DNA from: Cyclobacteriaceae bacterium
Lineage (GTDB): Bacteria > Bacteroidota > Bacteroidia > Cytophagales > Cyclobacteriaceae
Direction: 5' to 3'
DNA: 64,000 nucleotides
Assembly (NCBI GenBank): GCA_019638355.1
Contig: JAHBTY010000001.1
Span: 1,302,001 to 1,366,000, forward strand
The notes under the pieces are model-generated. The model worked only from the letters and a program-made list of their open reading frames with translations, was not told the origin of the DNA and searched no databases. Below, in pieces: positions 17,949 through 27,123 of the stretch. The stretch's first letter is position 1, and every line of letters starts with the position of its first letter. Made by a program: the position numbers and the translations under genes.

Positions 17949-20636
17949 TTGAGAATAGTTTTTGTAACCTCGCTCATACTTTTAACTGCTCACGTAGTTC
18001 GGGCTCAAAACAGCACCCTGGCTCAAAGTATAGTTGTAAATAAAGATCAATCGCTTATTGATTTATTGGCGGATTTAGAAAAAGAATCGCATTTACGATT
18101 CTATTACCTGCAGGATTGGATTGAGCACATTACCGTAAAAAAAGAACTAAGTGGTACATCGCTTGATGATTTACTAACCACTTTACTGGGAGGCTCAGAA
18201 GTAGGGTATGTTTTTTTATATGACTATGCGGTTGTATTTTATAAAAATCCAGGAGCAGAACGCGTGCGAAGAGAAATAGTTAATTCAGCAAAAAGAAAAA
18301 ATTTAAAAGTTGAAAGTGTAACAATTGGAGAAAAATCTTTTACGAACGTGGGTAATCAGATAACATTAAAAGGTAAAGTTATTGACCAGCAAACAAAACG
18401 TGCACTACCTGGGGTATCGGTAATAATTGATAACTCAAACATCGGAACCAGCACAAATGCCGCAGGCGAGTACCTATTCGAACTAAATGCAGGTGAATAT
18501 GTGCTTACGTATCAGCTGGTAGGTTACGAAGAGGGGTTACAGCAAATTTCAATATACACAACTGGTTCGGTTTTATTTGAAATGGATGAAGCACCTACTA
18601 CACTTGAAGAAGTGGTTATTCAAGATACCCGTATAGTGGAAAGATCGGTGGGGCAAACTTCCATTAGCATTAAAGACTTAAGCCGGGCACCGGCATTTTT
18701 AGGACAACCCGATATAATTAAAGGTTTGCAAGTGCAGGCTGGTGTTACTACCGTAAGCGAGGCAAGTTCTGGTTTTAATGTAAGGGGTGGAGGAGTAGAT
18801 CAAAACCTGATATTGTTTGATGGTGTGAGTATCTTTAACTCATCGCATGCATTGGGTTTTTTTACAGCATTTAATTCTAACTCAGTAAAAGAGGCCACAC
18901 TTTTTAAAGGTGGTATTCCCGCAATTTATGGCGGAAGAGTTTCGTCAGTCTTGGATATTTCATCCACAGAAGGTAATTACAACCGATGGACTGGTAAAGT
19001 GGGTGCGGGATTGATAGCAGGCGATATTTCAGTTGATGGCCCTATTAAAAATGACACAAGTTCCCTTGCTGTTGCTTTTCGTACCACGTATTCTGATTGG
19101 GTACTTAACTTACTTCAAAAACAATATGCGGGTATTGAGCAAAGCCTGGTTGCATTTTCTGACGGCTCATTTAAGTATGCTCAAAAACTAAAATCGGGGG
19201 CAAAACTAACCTGGTCGGCTTATGCAAGCCGCGATAAATTTCAATTAGCAACCGACACTATAAATTTCTGGAGTAATATGGCAACCAACCTGCGTTATGA
19301 TAACAGGCTGGGTGAAAAGACATACTATAGTATTACCTTGTCTTTGGGTAGATATGATTTTAAAATTTCAGAGTATGATCCGGCCACAGCATTTAAACTA
19401 TCCTATCGGATTTTATATCCTGGCTTTCGTATTGATTTTAACAGTGATGGTGCACATAAAATAGCGTATGGTTTTCAAACCATTTATTATAATTTTAATC
19501 CGGGCACACTAAAACCTCTCACCGCTCAATCCAATAGCACTACACGTTATATGCCTAATGAAAACTCGAATGAATCTGCATTTTATTTTAGCGATTCATT
19601 TCAACCTGTTGATAGAGTGAATGTAGAGCTGGGCATGCGGGTACCGATATTTATTCGGTTTGGGCCGGGCGTGTTGTATAAATACGAGGCTGGCTTACCA
19701 CGCGAACCCCGCAACATTGTTGATTCAATAGACTACAAAAGTGGTGAATGGATGAAAACATACGCAGGCCTGGAGCCACGTGTATCAGTTCGCTACCTGC
19801 TTAATAGAACTTCATCCGTTAAATTGGGCTATAACCGAATCAACCAATTTCTTCACCTGATTACAAATACTGCCGCAGTAACACCGGTTGACATCTGGCA
19901 ATCAAGTAATTCATTCTTTAAACCTCAGGTAGCCGATCAGATTTCGGTCGGGTATTTCTGGAGTACACATAATACGAAGTGGCAAGGTTATGTAGAAGGG
20001 TATTATAAAACTATAACGAATATTTTAGATTTTAAAGATGGAGCAAATCTGATTCTGAATCCGCACCTTGAAACTGCCTTAATTCAAGGAAAGGGTAAAT
20101 CATACGGAGTTGAATTTTCCGTAAGCAAATTGACAGGAAGAATGCAAGGAGAATTGAACTACACCTACTCTCGTTCACTCCGCCTTGTAAGCGGTGCCTT
20201 CGATACTGAAAGAATAAATGATGGAAACTGGTATGCTGCCAACTTTGATCAACCACATGTTTTAAATATTAATTGGCGATATTCCGTAGGACGCAAAGTA
20301 TTTTTTTCAGGCATTTTTACCTACCATACCGGCAGACCTATTTCGATGCCCATTGCTGCCTACGATATTGACCACAATCCGGTTATAGATTTTTCCGAAA
20401 GAAATAACTACCGGTTGCCGGATTACCATCGTTTAGATTTGGCACTGATTGTAGAGGGTAGCAATAAAAAACAAAAGTTTGAAAGTGAGTGGACTATTTC
20501 TGTTTACAATGTTTATGGAAGAAAGAACCCGTATTCAGCTTTTTTTGATTACAATCTGGCGGGCTCTGTTCGCTCAAAACAAATTGCTTTAATAGGAATA
20601 CCCGTGCCCTCGGTTACCTATGCAATAAAATTTTAA
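17949..20636 (+). CDS. TonB-dependent receptor with N-terminal STN-like and carboxypeptidase-regulatory domains
   Basis: An 895-residue outer-membrane receptor. The start is TTG at 17949; the following MRIVFVTSLILLTAHVVRAQ is a good signal peptide and no ATG precedes it. Residues about 25-100 form an STN-like domain (LIDLLADLEKESHLRFYYL). Residues about 138-215 form a carboxypeptidase-regulatory-like domain (LKGKVIDQQTKRALPGVSV). A plug domain follows (FNVRGGGVDQNLILFDG, GGIPAIYGGRVSSVLDI) and then a barrel ending VTYAIKF. It heads a three-gene operon with a DUF4249 lipoprotein 4 bases downstream and an MG2/plug-like protein. STN domains often signal through FecR, but no sigma/anti-sigma pair is present here. 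The substrate is unknown. Confidence 0.92.
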   Translation: MRIVFVTSLILLTAHVVRAQNSTLAQSIVVNKDQSLIDLLADLEKESHLRFYYLQDWIEHITVKKELSGTSLDDLLTTLLGGSEVGYVFLYDYAVVFYKNPGAERVRREIVNSAKRKNLKVESVTIGEKSFTNVGNQITLKGKVIDQQTKRALPGVSVIIDNSNIGTSTNAAGEYLFELNAGEYVLTYQLVGYEEGLQQISIYTTGSVLFEMDEAPTTLEEVVIQDTRIVERSVGQTSISIKDLSRAPAFLGQPDIIKGLQVQAGVTTVSEASSGFNVRGGGVDQNLILFDGVSIFNSSHALGFFTAFNSNSVKEATLFKGGIPAIYGGRVSSVLDISSTEGNYNRWTGKVGAGLIAGDISVDGPIKNDTSSLAVAFRTTYSDWVLNLLQKQYAGIEQSLVAFSDGSFKYAQKLKSGAKLTWSAYASRDKFQLATDTINFWSNMATNLRYDNRLGEKTYYSITLSLGRYDFKISEYDPATAFKLSYRILYPGFRIDFNSDGAHKIAYGFQTIYYNFNPGTLKPLTAQSNSTTRYMPNENSNESAFYFSDSFQPVDRVNVELGMRVPIFIRFGPGVLYKYEAGLPREPRNIVDSIDYKSGEWMKTYAGLEPRVSVRYLLNRTSSVKLGYNRINQFLHLITNTAAVTPVDIWQSSNSFFKPQVADQISVGYFWSTHNTKWQGYVEGYYKTITNILDFKDGANLILNPHLETALIQGKGKSYGVEFSVSKLTGRMQGELNYTYSRSLRLVSGAFDTERINDGNWYAANFDQPHVLNINWRYSVGRKVFFSGIFTYHTGRPISMPIAAYDIDHNPVIDFSERNNYRLPDYHRLDLALIVEGSNKKQKFESEWTISVYNVYGRKNPYSAFFDYNLAGSVRSKQIALIGIPVPSVTYAIKF

Positions 20637-20640
20637 ACAG

Positions 20641-21714
20641 ATGCGTAAACTTTTTTCGATACTAACCATAGTGTTAACGGCCTGCATAGACCCGCTTTCG
20701 GTAAAGGTAAATACACAGGCTGCCCGAAGGTTGGTTGTGGATGGGTATATTCTGGAAGGAAACGGATTAAATTCGGTTAAGCTGTTCTATTCTAAGCCTT
20801 TGTCCGTATCAAGGCCAATGGCATTTGAAATGGTAACCGGTGCTACGGTAGAAATAAAAGATAACAACGGTAATAGCCATTATTTGAATGAATACAAACC
20901 CGGATATTATGCATCAGCCGCATTAACAGCAATAGCTGGCCGTACTTACAAAGTAGTTATTTATGTGAATGGACAACAGTATGAATCCACACCCGAGCTA
21001 ATGACAAGTGCAGGCTTGATAGATGAGGTATATTTCGAAGTTGCATCACCACCCGTAAACGGTACAGGCACACTCGCGCTTTATGTCAATGCGCGTGGCA
21101 TTTCGGGTTTAGATAATTTAATGCGGTGGCGCTGGACCACTACACATAAAGTTAAATCCAATCCCGAATTACATGTTACACCAACTCCAAGTGGTGACAG
21201 GCCTACACCTGAACCTTGTAGTGGTTATATATTTCAGCAAGGACAACTGAGGCAGGTGGGAGAGTGTACTTGTTGCATCTGCTGGTCATACAACTATAAT
21301 GAACAAGTATATGTTTCTAAAAATGAGTTGGTAAAAGATAACCTGTTCAATCGCCAGTATTTAGGTACAATTCCAGTAACAGCCATGCATTTTTACGATA
21401 AGTATTTAGTGGAGGTACAGCAACTCAGCCTTTCGCAGGAATCATATAATTATTGGGACCTGGTACAAAAACAACAACAAGGCAGTACTAATCTTTTTCA
21501 ACCTAATGCAATCAAAATAAAGGGTAACATAAAAAATATAAACAACCCGGGCGAAGAGGTATTAGGTGTGTTTAGTGTTTCGGGTGTAACATCAAAATCT
21601 GTATATGTAGATGTTTCAAACTGGCCCTATCCAATTCCACCTTTAGATACTGTGCGGTTTTCTTGTCTCGACTATTTCAAAAATCCTACCACGACTAAAC
21701 CCCTGTTTTGGTAA
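20641..21714 (+). CDS. DUF4249 lipoprotein, partner of the TonB receptor
   Basis: A 357-residue exported lipoprotein with lipobox VLTAC at about residues 11-15. The N-terminal beta-rich part (RRLVVDGYILEGNGLNSVKL) and the cysteine cluster GECTCCICW near residue 205-213 match the DUF4249 family, which is regularly encoded next to TonB-dependent receptors in Cytophagales. It probably works as a surface accessory to that receptor, as SusD does for SusC, but no function has been shown. The four close cysteines could bind a metal or form disulfides. It lies 4 bases after the receptor gene and its stop codon overlaps the next start (TAATG). Confidence 0.85.
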   Translation: MRKLFSILTIVLTACIDPLSVKVNTQAARRLVVDGYILEGNGLNSVKLFYSKPLSVSRPMAFEMVTGATVEIKDNNGNSHYLNEYKPGYYASAALTAIAGRTYKVVIYVNGQQYESTPELMTSAGLIDEVYFEVASPPVNGTGTLALYVNARGISGLDNLMRWRWTTTHKVKSNPELHVTPTPSGDRPTPEPCSGYIFQQGQLRQVGECTCCICWSYNYNEQVYVSKNELVKDNLFNRQYLGTIPVTAMHFYDKYLVEVQQLSLSQESYNYWDLVQKQQQGSTNLFQPNAIKIKGNIKNINNPGEEVLGVFSVSGVTSKSVYVDVSNWPYPIPPLDTVRFSCLDYFKNPTTTKPLFW

Positions 21715-23324
21715 TGAATCGCCTACACCAACCATCAAACCAAAAACCGGGTATCAGGTTCTGGTTATTAAGTTGTATCATCATGTGCTTTGTATTTGGT
21801 GAAACATGTGCCTATGAAAACACATGGCGTATTGTTTTTAACCAACCCCAATATGCAGCAGGCGATACAGCCCTTTTTGCTATGGTTGGTTTAGGTAATA
21901 AACAAGTATCAGAAAAGACAGTGTTTACAGTAAAATTGTTAGATAAGGAAGGAACTATTGTTTTTAATAACCGGATTTTATCAACAGCGGGTTTGGCCTC
22001 TGGTTATGTGCTATTCCCGGAAGGCATTCCTGCTGGAGTATTAACCATGGTAATCATTCCTGAAGTACGTTCCGAAGACAATAATTTTGGCTACACTGTA
22101 AATTGGTGGATTTCGGAGAATGGAACCATACTATGTCTTAACAACAAACAGATAAACGATACGTGTACAAAAACAAAAATTAGTGTGGATAGCCTGTTTG
22201 GAGTGCGCGATAAAGTTACCGTTAAGGTTGTAGGTGAGCGTATTAATAATCTTGTTGTGGCGTCTTATAACAAACAGGTATTTACCGATTTTGATAACGG
22301 CATCTATGTGGAACCGGATACTGTAACTGTTAATTCCAATCTTAACACAACTGCCCGGTGGCCCTATTATTTCAGAGGCCGCGTAATACCGGAAGTAAAA
22401 GAAAAGACCAGGCTAGACTCTATTGCAATTACCGTTTATTTGAGTAAAAGCAATTTGATTTATAAAGTATATACCAATAAAAATGGTCTTTTTGAATTTC
22501 CCCTGTTTATGGATTTTGAAGATGATTGGGTTTTTTACAAGATTACCCGTAAAGAGCAAACAATTATTGCAACAATAGAGTTGGAGGACGTAACAATTGC
22601 ACCTACACAGGTAAAAGTTGACACAGCAAAATTAAGTCTGACATATAGTGCTTACAATAACATCCGAAAATCTGTAGAGAGTTCGTATCATTTTTTTCAA
22701 CATAAAGAAAACACTGCGAAGGCCTCACCACCACAAGCTGATATCATAGCCGATATAGACGTAAGCATGGAGAAGTACGAACCATTCAATACGGTGTATG
22801 ATATATTCCTAAACGTTGTACCCATGGTTAAGTATCGTGTGGGCGAACCCGATCAGGTAAGGGTTTTTTTAAAAAAATCGGCAGGATATGCTATGACTGA
22901 TCCACTCTATATTGTAAATGGTTACATGACAGATCAAACCGAGTTAATTGCCAGATTAGATCCTAAATCGATTAAAAGAATAGGCGTATTACGCACAGAA
23001 AAAACATTGGCTCGTTTTGACAAATTAGGTAGTAATGGAATTATTGTAATTGAAACAACAATTCCTGTGGCACTTGTAAGTAAAAACTCTTTTTTTGTTA
23101 GGGGTGTTACAAAGTATCCAATCACAAGTACGGCTGTTGCGCTGGATTCCAAAACTCCCGATTTAAGGCCATCTGTTTTTTGGTGGGCTGGAAAATTACC
23201 TGTGGAAGGTTTTTCGTTTTATACCAGCAATGCACCGGGGCAATATATAATTCATACGTTTGTAACTGGTTCCGAAAAGCCATGCAGTATTCAGCAAGCA
23301 ATACGGGTTTCAATCAGCAAATAA
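21714..23324 (+). CDS. Exported protein with macroglobulin-like (MG2) domain and TonB-plug-like segment
   Basis: A 536-residue protein, translationally coupled to the DUF4249 gene: ATG at 21714 shares a base with the upstream TAA. An in-frame TTG at 21708 is possible but less likely. After a signal sequence (about 16-34) comes an MG2-like beta domain (FNQPQYAAGDTALFAMV), a type also found in alpha-2-macroglobulins. Near residues 395-450 lies DPLYIVNGYMTDQTE with SIKRIGVLRTEKTLARF and SNGIIVIETT, which mirrors the plug domain of TonB receptors, but no barrel follows. Such barrel-less plug proteins are found in Bacteroidota but are not understood. It may contact the receptor encoded upstream; this is inference. 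Confidence 0.75.
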   Translation: MNRLHQPSNQKPGIRFWLLSCIIMCFVFGETCAYENTWRIVFNQPQYAAGDTALFAMVGLGNKQVSEKTVFTVKLLDKEGTIVFNNRILSTAGLASGYVLFPEGIPAGVLTMVIIPEVRSEDNNFGYTVNWWISENGTILCLNNKQINDTCTKTKISVDSLFGVRDKVTVKVVGERINNLVVASYNKQVFTDFDNGIYVEPDTVTVNSNLNTTARWPYYFRGRVIPEVKEKTRLDSIAITVYLSKSNLIYKVYTNKNGLFEFPLFMDFEDDWVFYKITRKEQTIIATIELEDVTIAPTQVKVDTAKLSLTYSAYNNIRKSVESSYHFFQHKENTAKASPPQADIIADIDVSMEKYEPFNTVYDIFLNVVPMVKYRVGEPDQVRVFLKKSAGYAMTDPLYIVNGYMTDQTELIARLDPKSIKRIGVLRTEKTLARFDKLGSNGIIVIETTIPVALVSKNSFFVRGVTKYPITSTAVALDSKTPDLRPSVFWWAGKLPVEGFSFYTSNAPGQYIIHTFVTGSEKPCSIQQAIRVSISK

Positions 23325-23387
23325 CTTTGCCGGATTCTACTTATTTGAAATGGGTTGGTTCTTAAACATTGTTAATGCGCAATCCTA

Positions 23388-24731
23388 TTAAAGCAACTCA
23401 TTAGCCAGATTTGCCAATTCGGAGCGTTCGCCTTTTTCTAACGTTATATGTGCATACAACTCATGGTCTTTTAACCGATCAATCAGGTAGGAGAGACCAT
23501 TACTTTGTGCATCCAGGTAAGGTGTATCAATCTGGTGAATATCGCCCGTAAAAATAATTTTAGTGTTTTCGCCTGCACGTGTAATAATTGTTTTCACCTC
23601 GTGCGGTGTTAAGTTTTGGGCTTCATCCACAATAAAACAAATGTTGGATAAACTTCTGCCCCGAATGTAAGCGAGCGGTGTAATCACCAGTTTTTCGTTT
23701 TGTACCATCTCCGTAATCTTCGAATACTCTTTATCCGATTCGCTATACTGGTTTTGAATAAACTTCAGGTTGTCCCACAACGGTTCCATGTAGGGATTCA
23801 ATTTTGATTTGATATCGCCTGGCAAATAACCAATGTCTTTGTTGCTGAGCGGTACGATGGGGCGGGCCAGATAAATTTGTTTAAACTCTCGTTTTTGCTC
23901 TAATGCTGCTGCCAACGCAATTAAGGTTTTACCAGTACCAGCTACGCCCTGCATGGAAACCAATTTTATTTCAGGCTTCAATACCGCATGAATGGCAAAA
24001 GCTTGTTCTGCATTGCGCGGTTTTATTCCGTACGCATTTCGTTTTTCAACCTGCTCCACCATTCCGTTGGCCGAATTAAAAAACGCCAGCACTGATTTTT
24101 TACCACTTTTCAATATATAATAGTGGTTTTTCATGGGTTTGTCTTTACCCAGCACATCTTCGGGTGGGCAATATCCTTTTTCATACATCAGGTTAATAAT
24201 GGCCGGGTCCACTTCTTCAATAACCGTGCGCCCCGTATGCAGCGAACTAATGTTTTGAATTTTTCCAGTGGTGTAGTCTTCGGCTTGGAGGCCGAGCGCT
24301 TTTGCTTTTAATCTTAGGTTTACATCTTTCGAAACCAGTATTACTTTTCGCCCTTTCTCTTCTTTCTGCAAAAGCAAAGCAGAGTTAAGTATGCGATGGT
24401 CGGCTTTATCTTCATTGAAGATTTTGTTGGCATCCATTAAGGCAGTACCACCGGTATCCATCACCACTTTAAAGTTTCCTTTACCTTTTCCGTTTATCGG
24501 ATTCCAGTGGTGCAACATCTGGTCTTTAGCCAGTTTATCGATCAATCGGATAAACTCGCGGGCTTCAAAATTTTTGGTGTCGTTCCCTTTTTTGAAGTTA
24601 TCGAGTTCTTCCAACACCGTAATCGGTATGCCGATGTCATGCTCATCGAAATTGAGAATGCTGTTGTGTTCGTAGATGATTACCGAGGTGTCGAGTACAA
24701 AAATTTTCTTCTCCTTGTCTTTCTTACTCAT
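23388..24731 (-). CDS. PhoH-family ATPase with N-terminal PIN domain (PhoH2/YlaK type)
   Basis: A 447-residue protein joining a PIN-type nuclease domain (about 9-160; acidic residues Asp14 in VLDTSVIIYE, Asp111 and Asp136) to a PhoH ATPase domain with Walker A GVAGTGKT at 262-269 and Walker B FIVDEAQN. PhoH2 proteins of other bacteria are ATP-driven RNA unwinding and cleaving enzymes. It therefore probably acts on RNA in the cytoplasm, perhaps under stress. It is the last gene of a minus-strand series but is preceded by a strong hairpin (24743-24810), so it may be transcribed separately. No antitoxin-like gene adjoins it. Confidence 0.92.
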   Translation of the reverse strand: MSKKDKEKKIFVLDTSVIIYEHNSILNFDEHDIGIPITVLEELDNFKKGNDTKNFEAREFIRLIDKLAKDQMLHHWNPINGKGKGNFKVVMDTGGTALMDANKIFNEDKADHRILNSALLLQKEEKGRKVILVSKDVNLRLKAKALGLQAEDYTTGKIQNISSLHTGRTVIEEVDPAIINLMYEKGYCPPEDVLGKDKPMKNHYYILKSGKKSVLAFFNSANGMVEQVEKRNAYGIKPRNAEQAFAIHAVLKPEIKLVSMQGVAGTGKTLIALAAALEQKREFKQIYLARPIVPLSNKDIGYLPGDIKSKLNPYMEPLWDNLKFIQNQYSESDKEYSKITEMVQNEKLVITPLAYIRGRSLSNICFIVDEAQNLTPHEVKTIITRAGENTKIIFTGDIHQIDTPYLDAQSNGLSYLIDRLKDHELYAHITLEKGERSELANLANELL

Positions 24732-24742
24732 AGAGGCGGGTT

Positions 24743-24810
24743 AAAAAAAGCGAAGACACGTTTCTTACAATAGCACTAAATAAGCCTGTAAGTATGAAAC
24801 GTGTCTTCGC
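24743..24810 (-). terminator. Long inverted repeat with U tract downstream of the AlbA_2 gene
   Basis: Arms GCGAAGACACGTTTC (24750-24764) and GAAACGTGTCTTCGC (24796-24810) pair perfectly over 15 bp. TTACA / TGTAA extend the stem past a 4-base bulge. On the minus strand the stem is followed by seven T bases (24743-24749). It is a good terminator for the AlbA_2 / MoxR transcript, lying just upstream of the PhoH start. Confidence 0.75.
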
Positions 24811-24915
24811 AAAGTCAAAATCTATATCGAAATCTAATAAAACGAAACGACAAAATGCAAGCGTTGGCTTGTAAACTTTTTGTTACCAATCATTCAGTCG
24901 TTCTACACAAGCTAT

Positions 24916-25599
24916 TTAAACCCTTGAATACAAATCGCCTTTTTCGGAAGCCGTAATTTTAAGCACGTTGGCCAATACCAGCAAAATCAGTTTTCGGCTT
25001 GCGCGAAAGCGATTAAGGCCGGCAAACTGCATGTATTGCTGCAGTGAAATTTGTGCATTTTGTTCCAGGTAAACCATCAGGTTTTTTTCTGCTTCGGAAA
25101 AGGTAAACCGAATATCGCGTTTCTTTTTCGATCTGCGTAAAATCTCCTGCATTTCGGCACTTGCCTTTATGCTTTTGTCATGCACCCGCACAAACGTCTC
25201 GCGCGTTTTATCGAATGTTAAAAAATGCACCTTCTCACTTGGTGAGATATCATACCGTACCACGAATCGATTTTCTGAAATAGGAATAACATCTTCCTGG
25301 TACACAAGCTGAGGTCTGCAATGTTTACTTAATGCTTCGCTTATAACATGAATTTCTTCTTCCGGGTATTTTACTCCAGGTATGGAGCCATCGTCATCAA
25401 CACCAATCAGCAAGGTGCCTCCATCGGTGTTGGCAAACGCAATAAACTCGCGCACAATTTTTTCAGGGTGCGCGGCCTTGCGTTTAAACTCCAATTGCTG
25501 GCCTTCACCTTCCAGTACCAGTTTCCGAATCTCAAAGAGGTTTTGAGCCTCAGCGCTGGCCGGTGCCGAAGTCTTCATCGTCTTCCGATTGCTCTTCAT
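24916..25599 (-). CDS. AlbA_2 (Schlafen-like) putative DNA/RNA-binding protein
   Basis: A 227-residue protein with an AlbA_2 domain at about 30-150 (QQLEFKRKA, REFIAFANTDGGTLLIGVDDDG). This domain occurs in bacterial regulators and nucleases related to Schlafen proteins. The C-terminal part (about 165-225) looks like a helical, winged-helix-type region. The start overlaps the end of the MoxR gene by 50 bases, or by 29 if Met8 at 25578 is used, so the two are probably translationally coupled. Its link to a MoxR-VWA pair suggests a regulatory or nucleic-acid role in that system, but no function is known. Confidence 0.8.
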   Translation of the reverse strand: MKSNRKTMKTSAPASAEAQNLFEIRKLVLEGEGQQLEFKRKAAHPEKIVREFIAFANTDGGTLLIGVDDDGSIPGVKYPEEEIHVISEALSKHCRPQLVYQEDVIPISENRFVVRYDISPSEKVHFLTFDKTRETFVRVHDKSIKASAEMQEILRRSKKKRDIRFTFSEAEKNLMVYLEQNAQISLQQYMQFAGLNRFRASRKLILLVLANVLKITASEKGDLYSRV

Positions 25600-27061
25600 C
25601 TTTCGGCAAGCTAAACATACTGCTCAGTAAATCCTTAAACTGCAAGCCCGAAGTAAGCGTGTGTTTGCTGATAAGGCTAAACTCGGCCAGTCCGTGTAAC
25701 GCAAACTCCATTAAAAAAAGTTTTAAGCTGCTATCTCTGCCTTTGTGGTACTCGTTTACTAAATCGACCAAACCGAGTACCGATTTCAAAGCTTTCTCAT
25801 AATCGGCTTGCGTAAGTTCATGCAACAAGTCGAGGGTGTTGCCATCGCCAAACCAATTGGTAATTTTTTTATACGGACTTTTTTCTTTTTGCTTCCGGAA
25901 TTTATCCGGATCAGGAAAGTAATTCAAGAATTGTGTGCGGATTGCTTTGCCTACTAAGTTTTGCGCAACAATGCCTGGCCCTTCTTGCTGCCCTTCATAC
26001 ACTAACTCTACTTTTCCGGTAACGGATGGCACTACACCCACAAAATCGGATACGCGGATGCTGGTACTTTTTTCTTTGTTCAATAATGCTCTGCGCTCGG
26101 CCGCAGCCACTAAGTTTTCGAAAGCAGAAATGGTTAATCGAGCAGACACACCACTTTTGGCATCCACATACTCGCTCTTGCGGGCCTCAAAAGCAATTTG
26201 CTCTATCAGGTCTTTGGCAATTTCGGGCACCGCTATTAATTGCTTTTGTTCTGTCCGTACATGCGCTTCTTGCTGCGTTATTTTTTTACCGATTTCTAAA
26301 GTTTTAGGATAGTGCGTAATAATCTGGCTGTCGATGCGATCTTTCAGTGGTGTAACAATGCTTCCGCGATTGGTGTAGTCTTCGGGGTTGGCCGTAAATA
26401 CAAATTGAATATCTAAAGGCAGTCGGATTTTAAAACCACGAATCTGAATATCGCCTTCCTGCAAAATATTAAACAACGCAACCTGAATGCGGGCCTGCAA
26501 ATCGGGCAGTTCATTAATTACAAACAAACACCTGTGCGAGCGTGGTATCAATCCAAAATGGATTACGCGTTCATCGGAGTAAGGAAGTTTAAGTGATGCG
26601 GCTTTAATGGGATCTACATCGCCAATCAAATCGGCAATGCTTACATCGGGGGTTGCAAGTTTTTCAGCATAGCGTTCATCGCGATGCAGCCAGGCAATGG
26701 GTGTGTTATCGCCTAACTCGGCAACTTTGTCTCTTCCATAACGCGAGATGGGATGCAGCGGATCGTCATTCAACTCCGAACCTTCAATAACCGGAATGTA
26801 TTCGTCTAACAAGTTTACCATCAATCGCGCAAGCCGCGTTTTAGCCTGGCCGCGCAAACCCAATAAGTTTATATCGTGCCCGGCCAGTATGGCGCGTTCC
26901 ATATCAGGGATTACCGTTTCTTCATAACCCCAAATACCAGCAAACACGCTTTCACGTTTTTGTAATTTGGTAATCAGGTTTTGACGGAGTTCTTCTTTGA
27001 TTGTTTTATACGTATATCCGGAACGCTTTAGTTCTCCGAGGGTTTTTACTTTTTCTATCAT
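25550..27061 (-). CDS. MoxR-like AAA+ ATPase (magnesium-chelatase-like)
   Basis: A 503-residue AAA+ protein. The Walker A-type loop GLRGQAKT is at 68-75 and the Walker B equivalent is CLFVINELPDL near residue 180, followed by FTANPEDYTNRG and LKDRIDSQI (sensor and arginine-finger region). MoxR ATPases with VWA partners act as chaperones that insert cofactors or assemble complexes. A VWA gene lies upstream, with 62 bases between, which supports this pairing. The C-terminal 150 residues are an extension without a recognised domain and end in a strongly acidic tail (KDEEQSEDDEDFG). The substrate is unknown. Confidence 0.85.
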   Translation of the reverse strand: MIEKVKTLGELKRSGYTYKTIKEELRQNLITKLQKRESVFAGIWGYEETVIPDMERAILAGHDINLLGLRGQAKTRLARLMVNLLDEYIPVIEGSELNDDPLHPISRYGRDKVAELGDNTPIAWLHRDERYAEKLATPDVSIADLIGDVDPIKAASLKLPYSDERVIHFGLIPRSHRCLFVINELPDLQARIQVALFNILQEGDIQIRGFKIRLPLDIQFVFTANPEDYTNRGSIVTPLKDRIDSQIITHYPKTLEIGKKITQQEAHVRTEQKQLIAVPEIAKDLIEQIAFEARKSEYVDAKSGVSARLTISAFENLVAAAERRALLNKEKSTSIRVSDFVGVVPSVTGKVELVYEGQQEGPGIVAQNLVGKAIRTQFLNYFPDPDKFRKQKEKSPYKKITNWFGDGNTLDLLHELTQADYEKALKSVLGLVDLVNEYHKGRDSSLKLFLMEFALHGLAEFSLISKHTLTSGLQFKDLLSSMFSLPKDEEQSEDDEDFGTGQR

Positions 27062-27123
27062 GGTAATTAGTCAATGGCTGTTTGGTCGATAGTCAATAGC
27101 TCATGCCTGTCGACTTTCTTTTC

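Noticed and set aside
25935-26312. 125-codon plus-strand frame opposite the MoxR gene
   Set aside because: Antisense to a conserved ATPase and rich in Ser/Cys as expected of a shadow frame.
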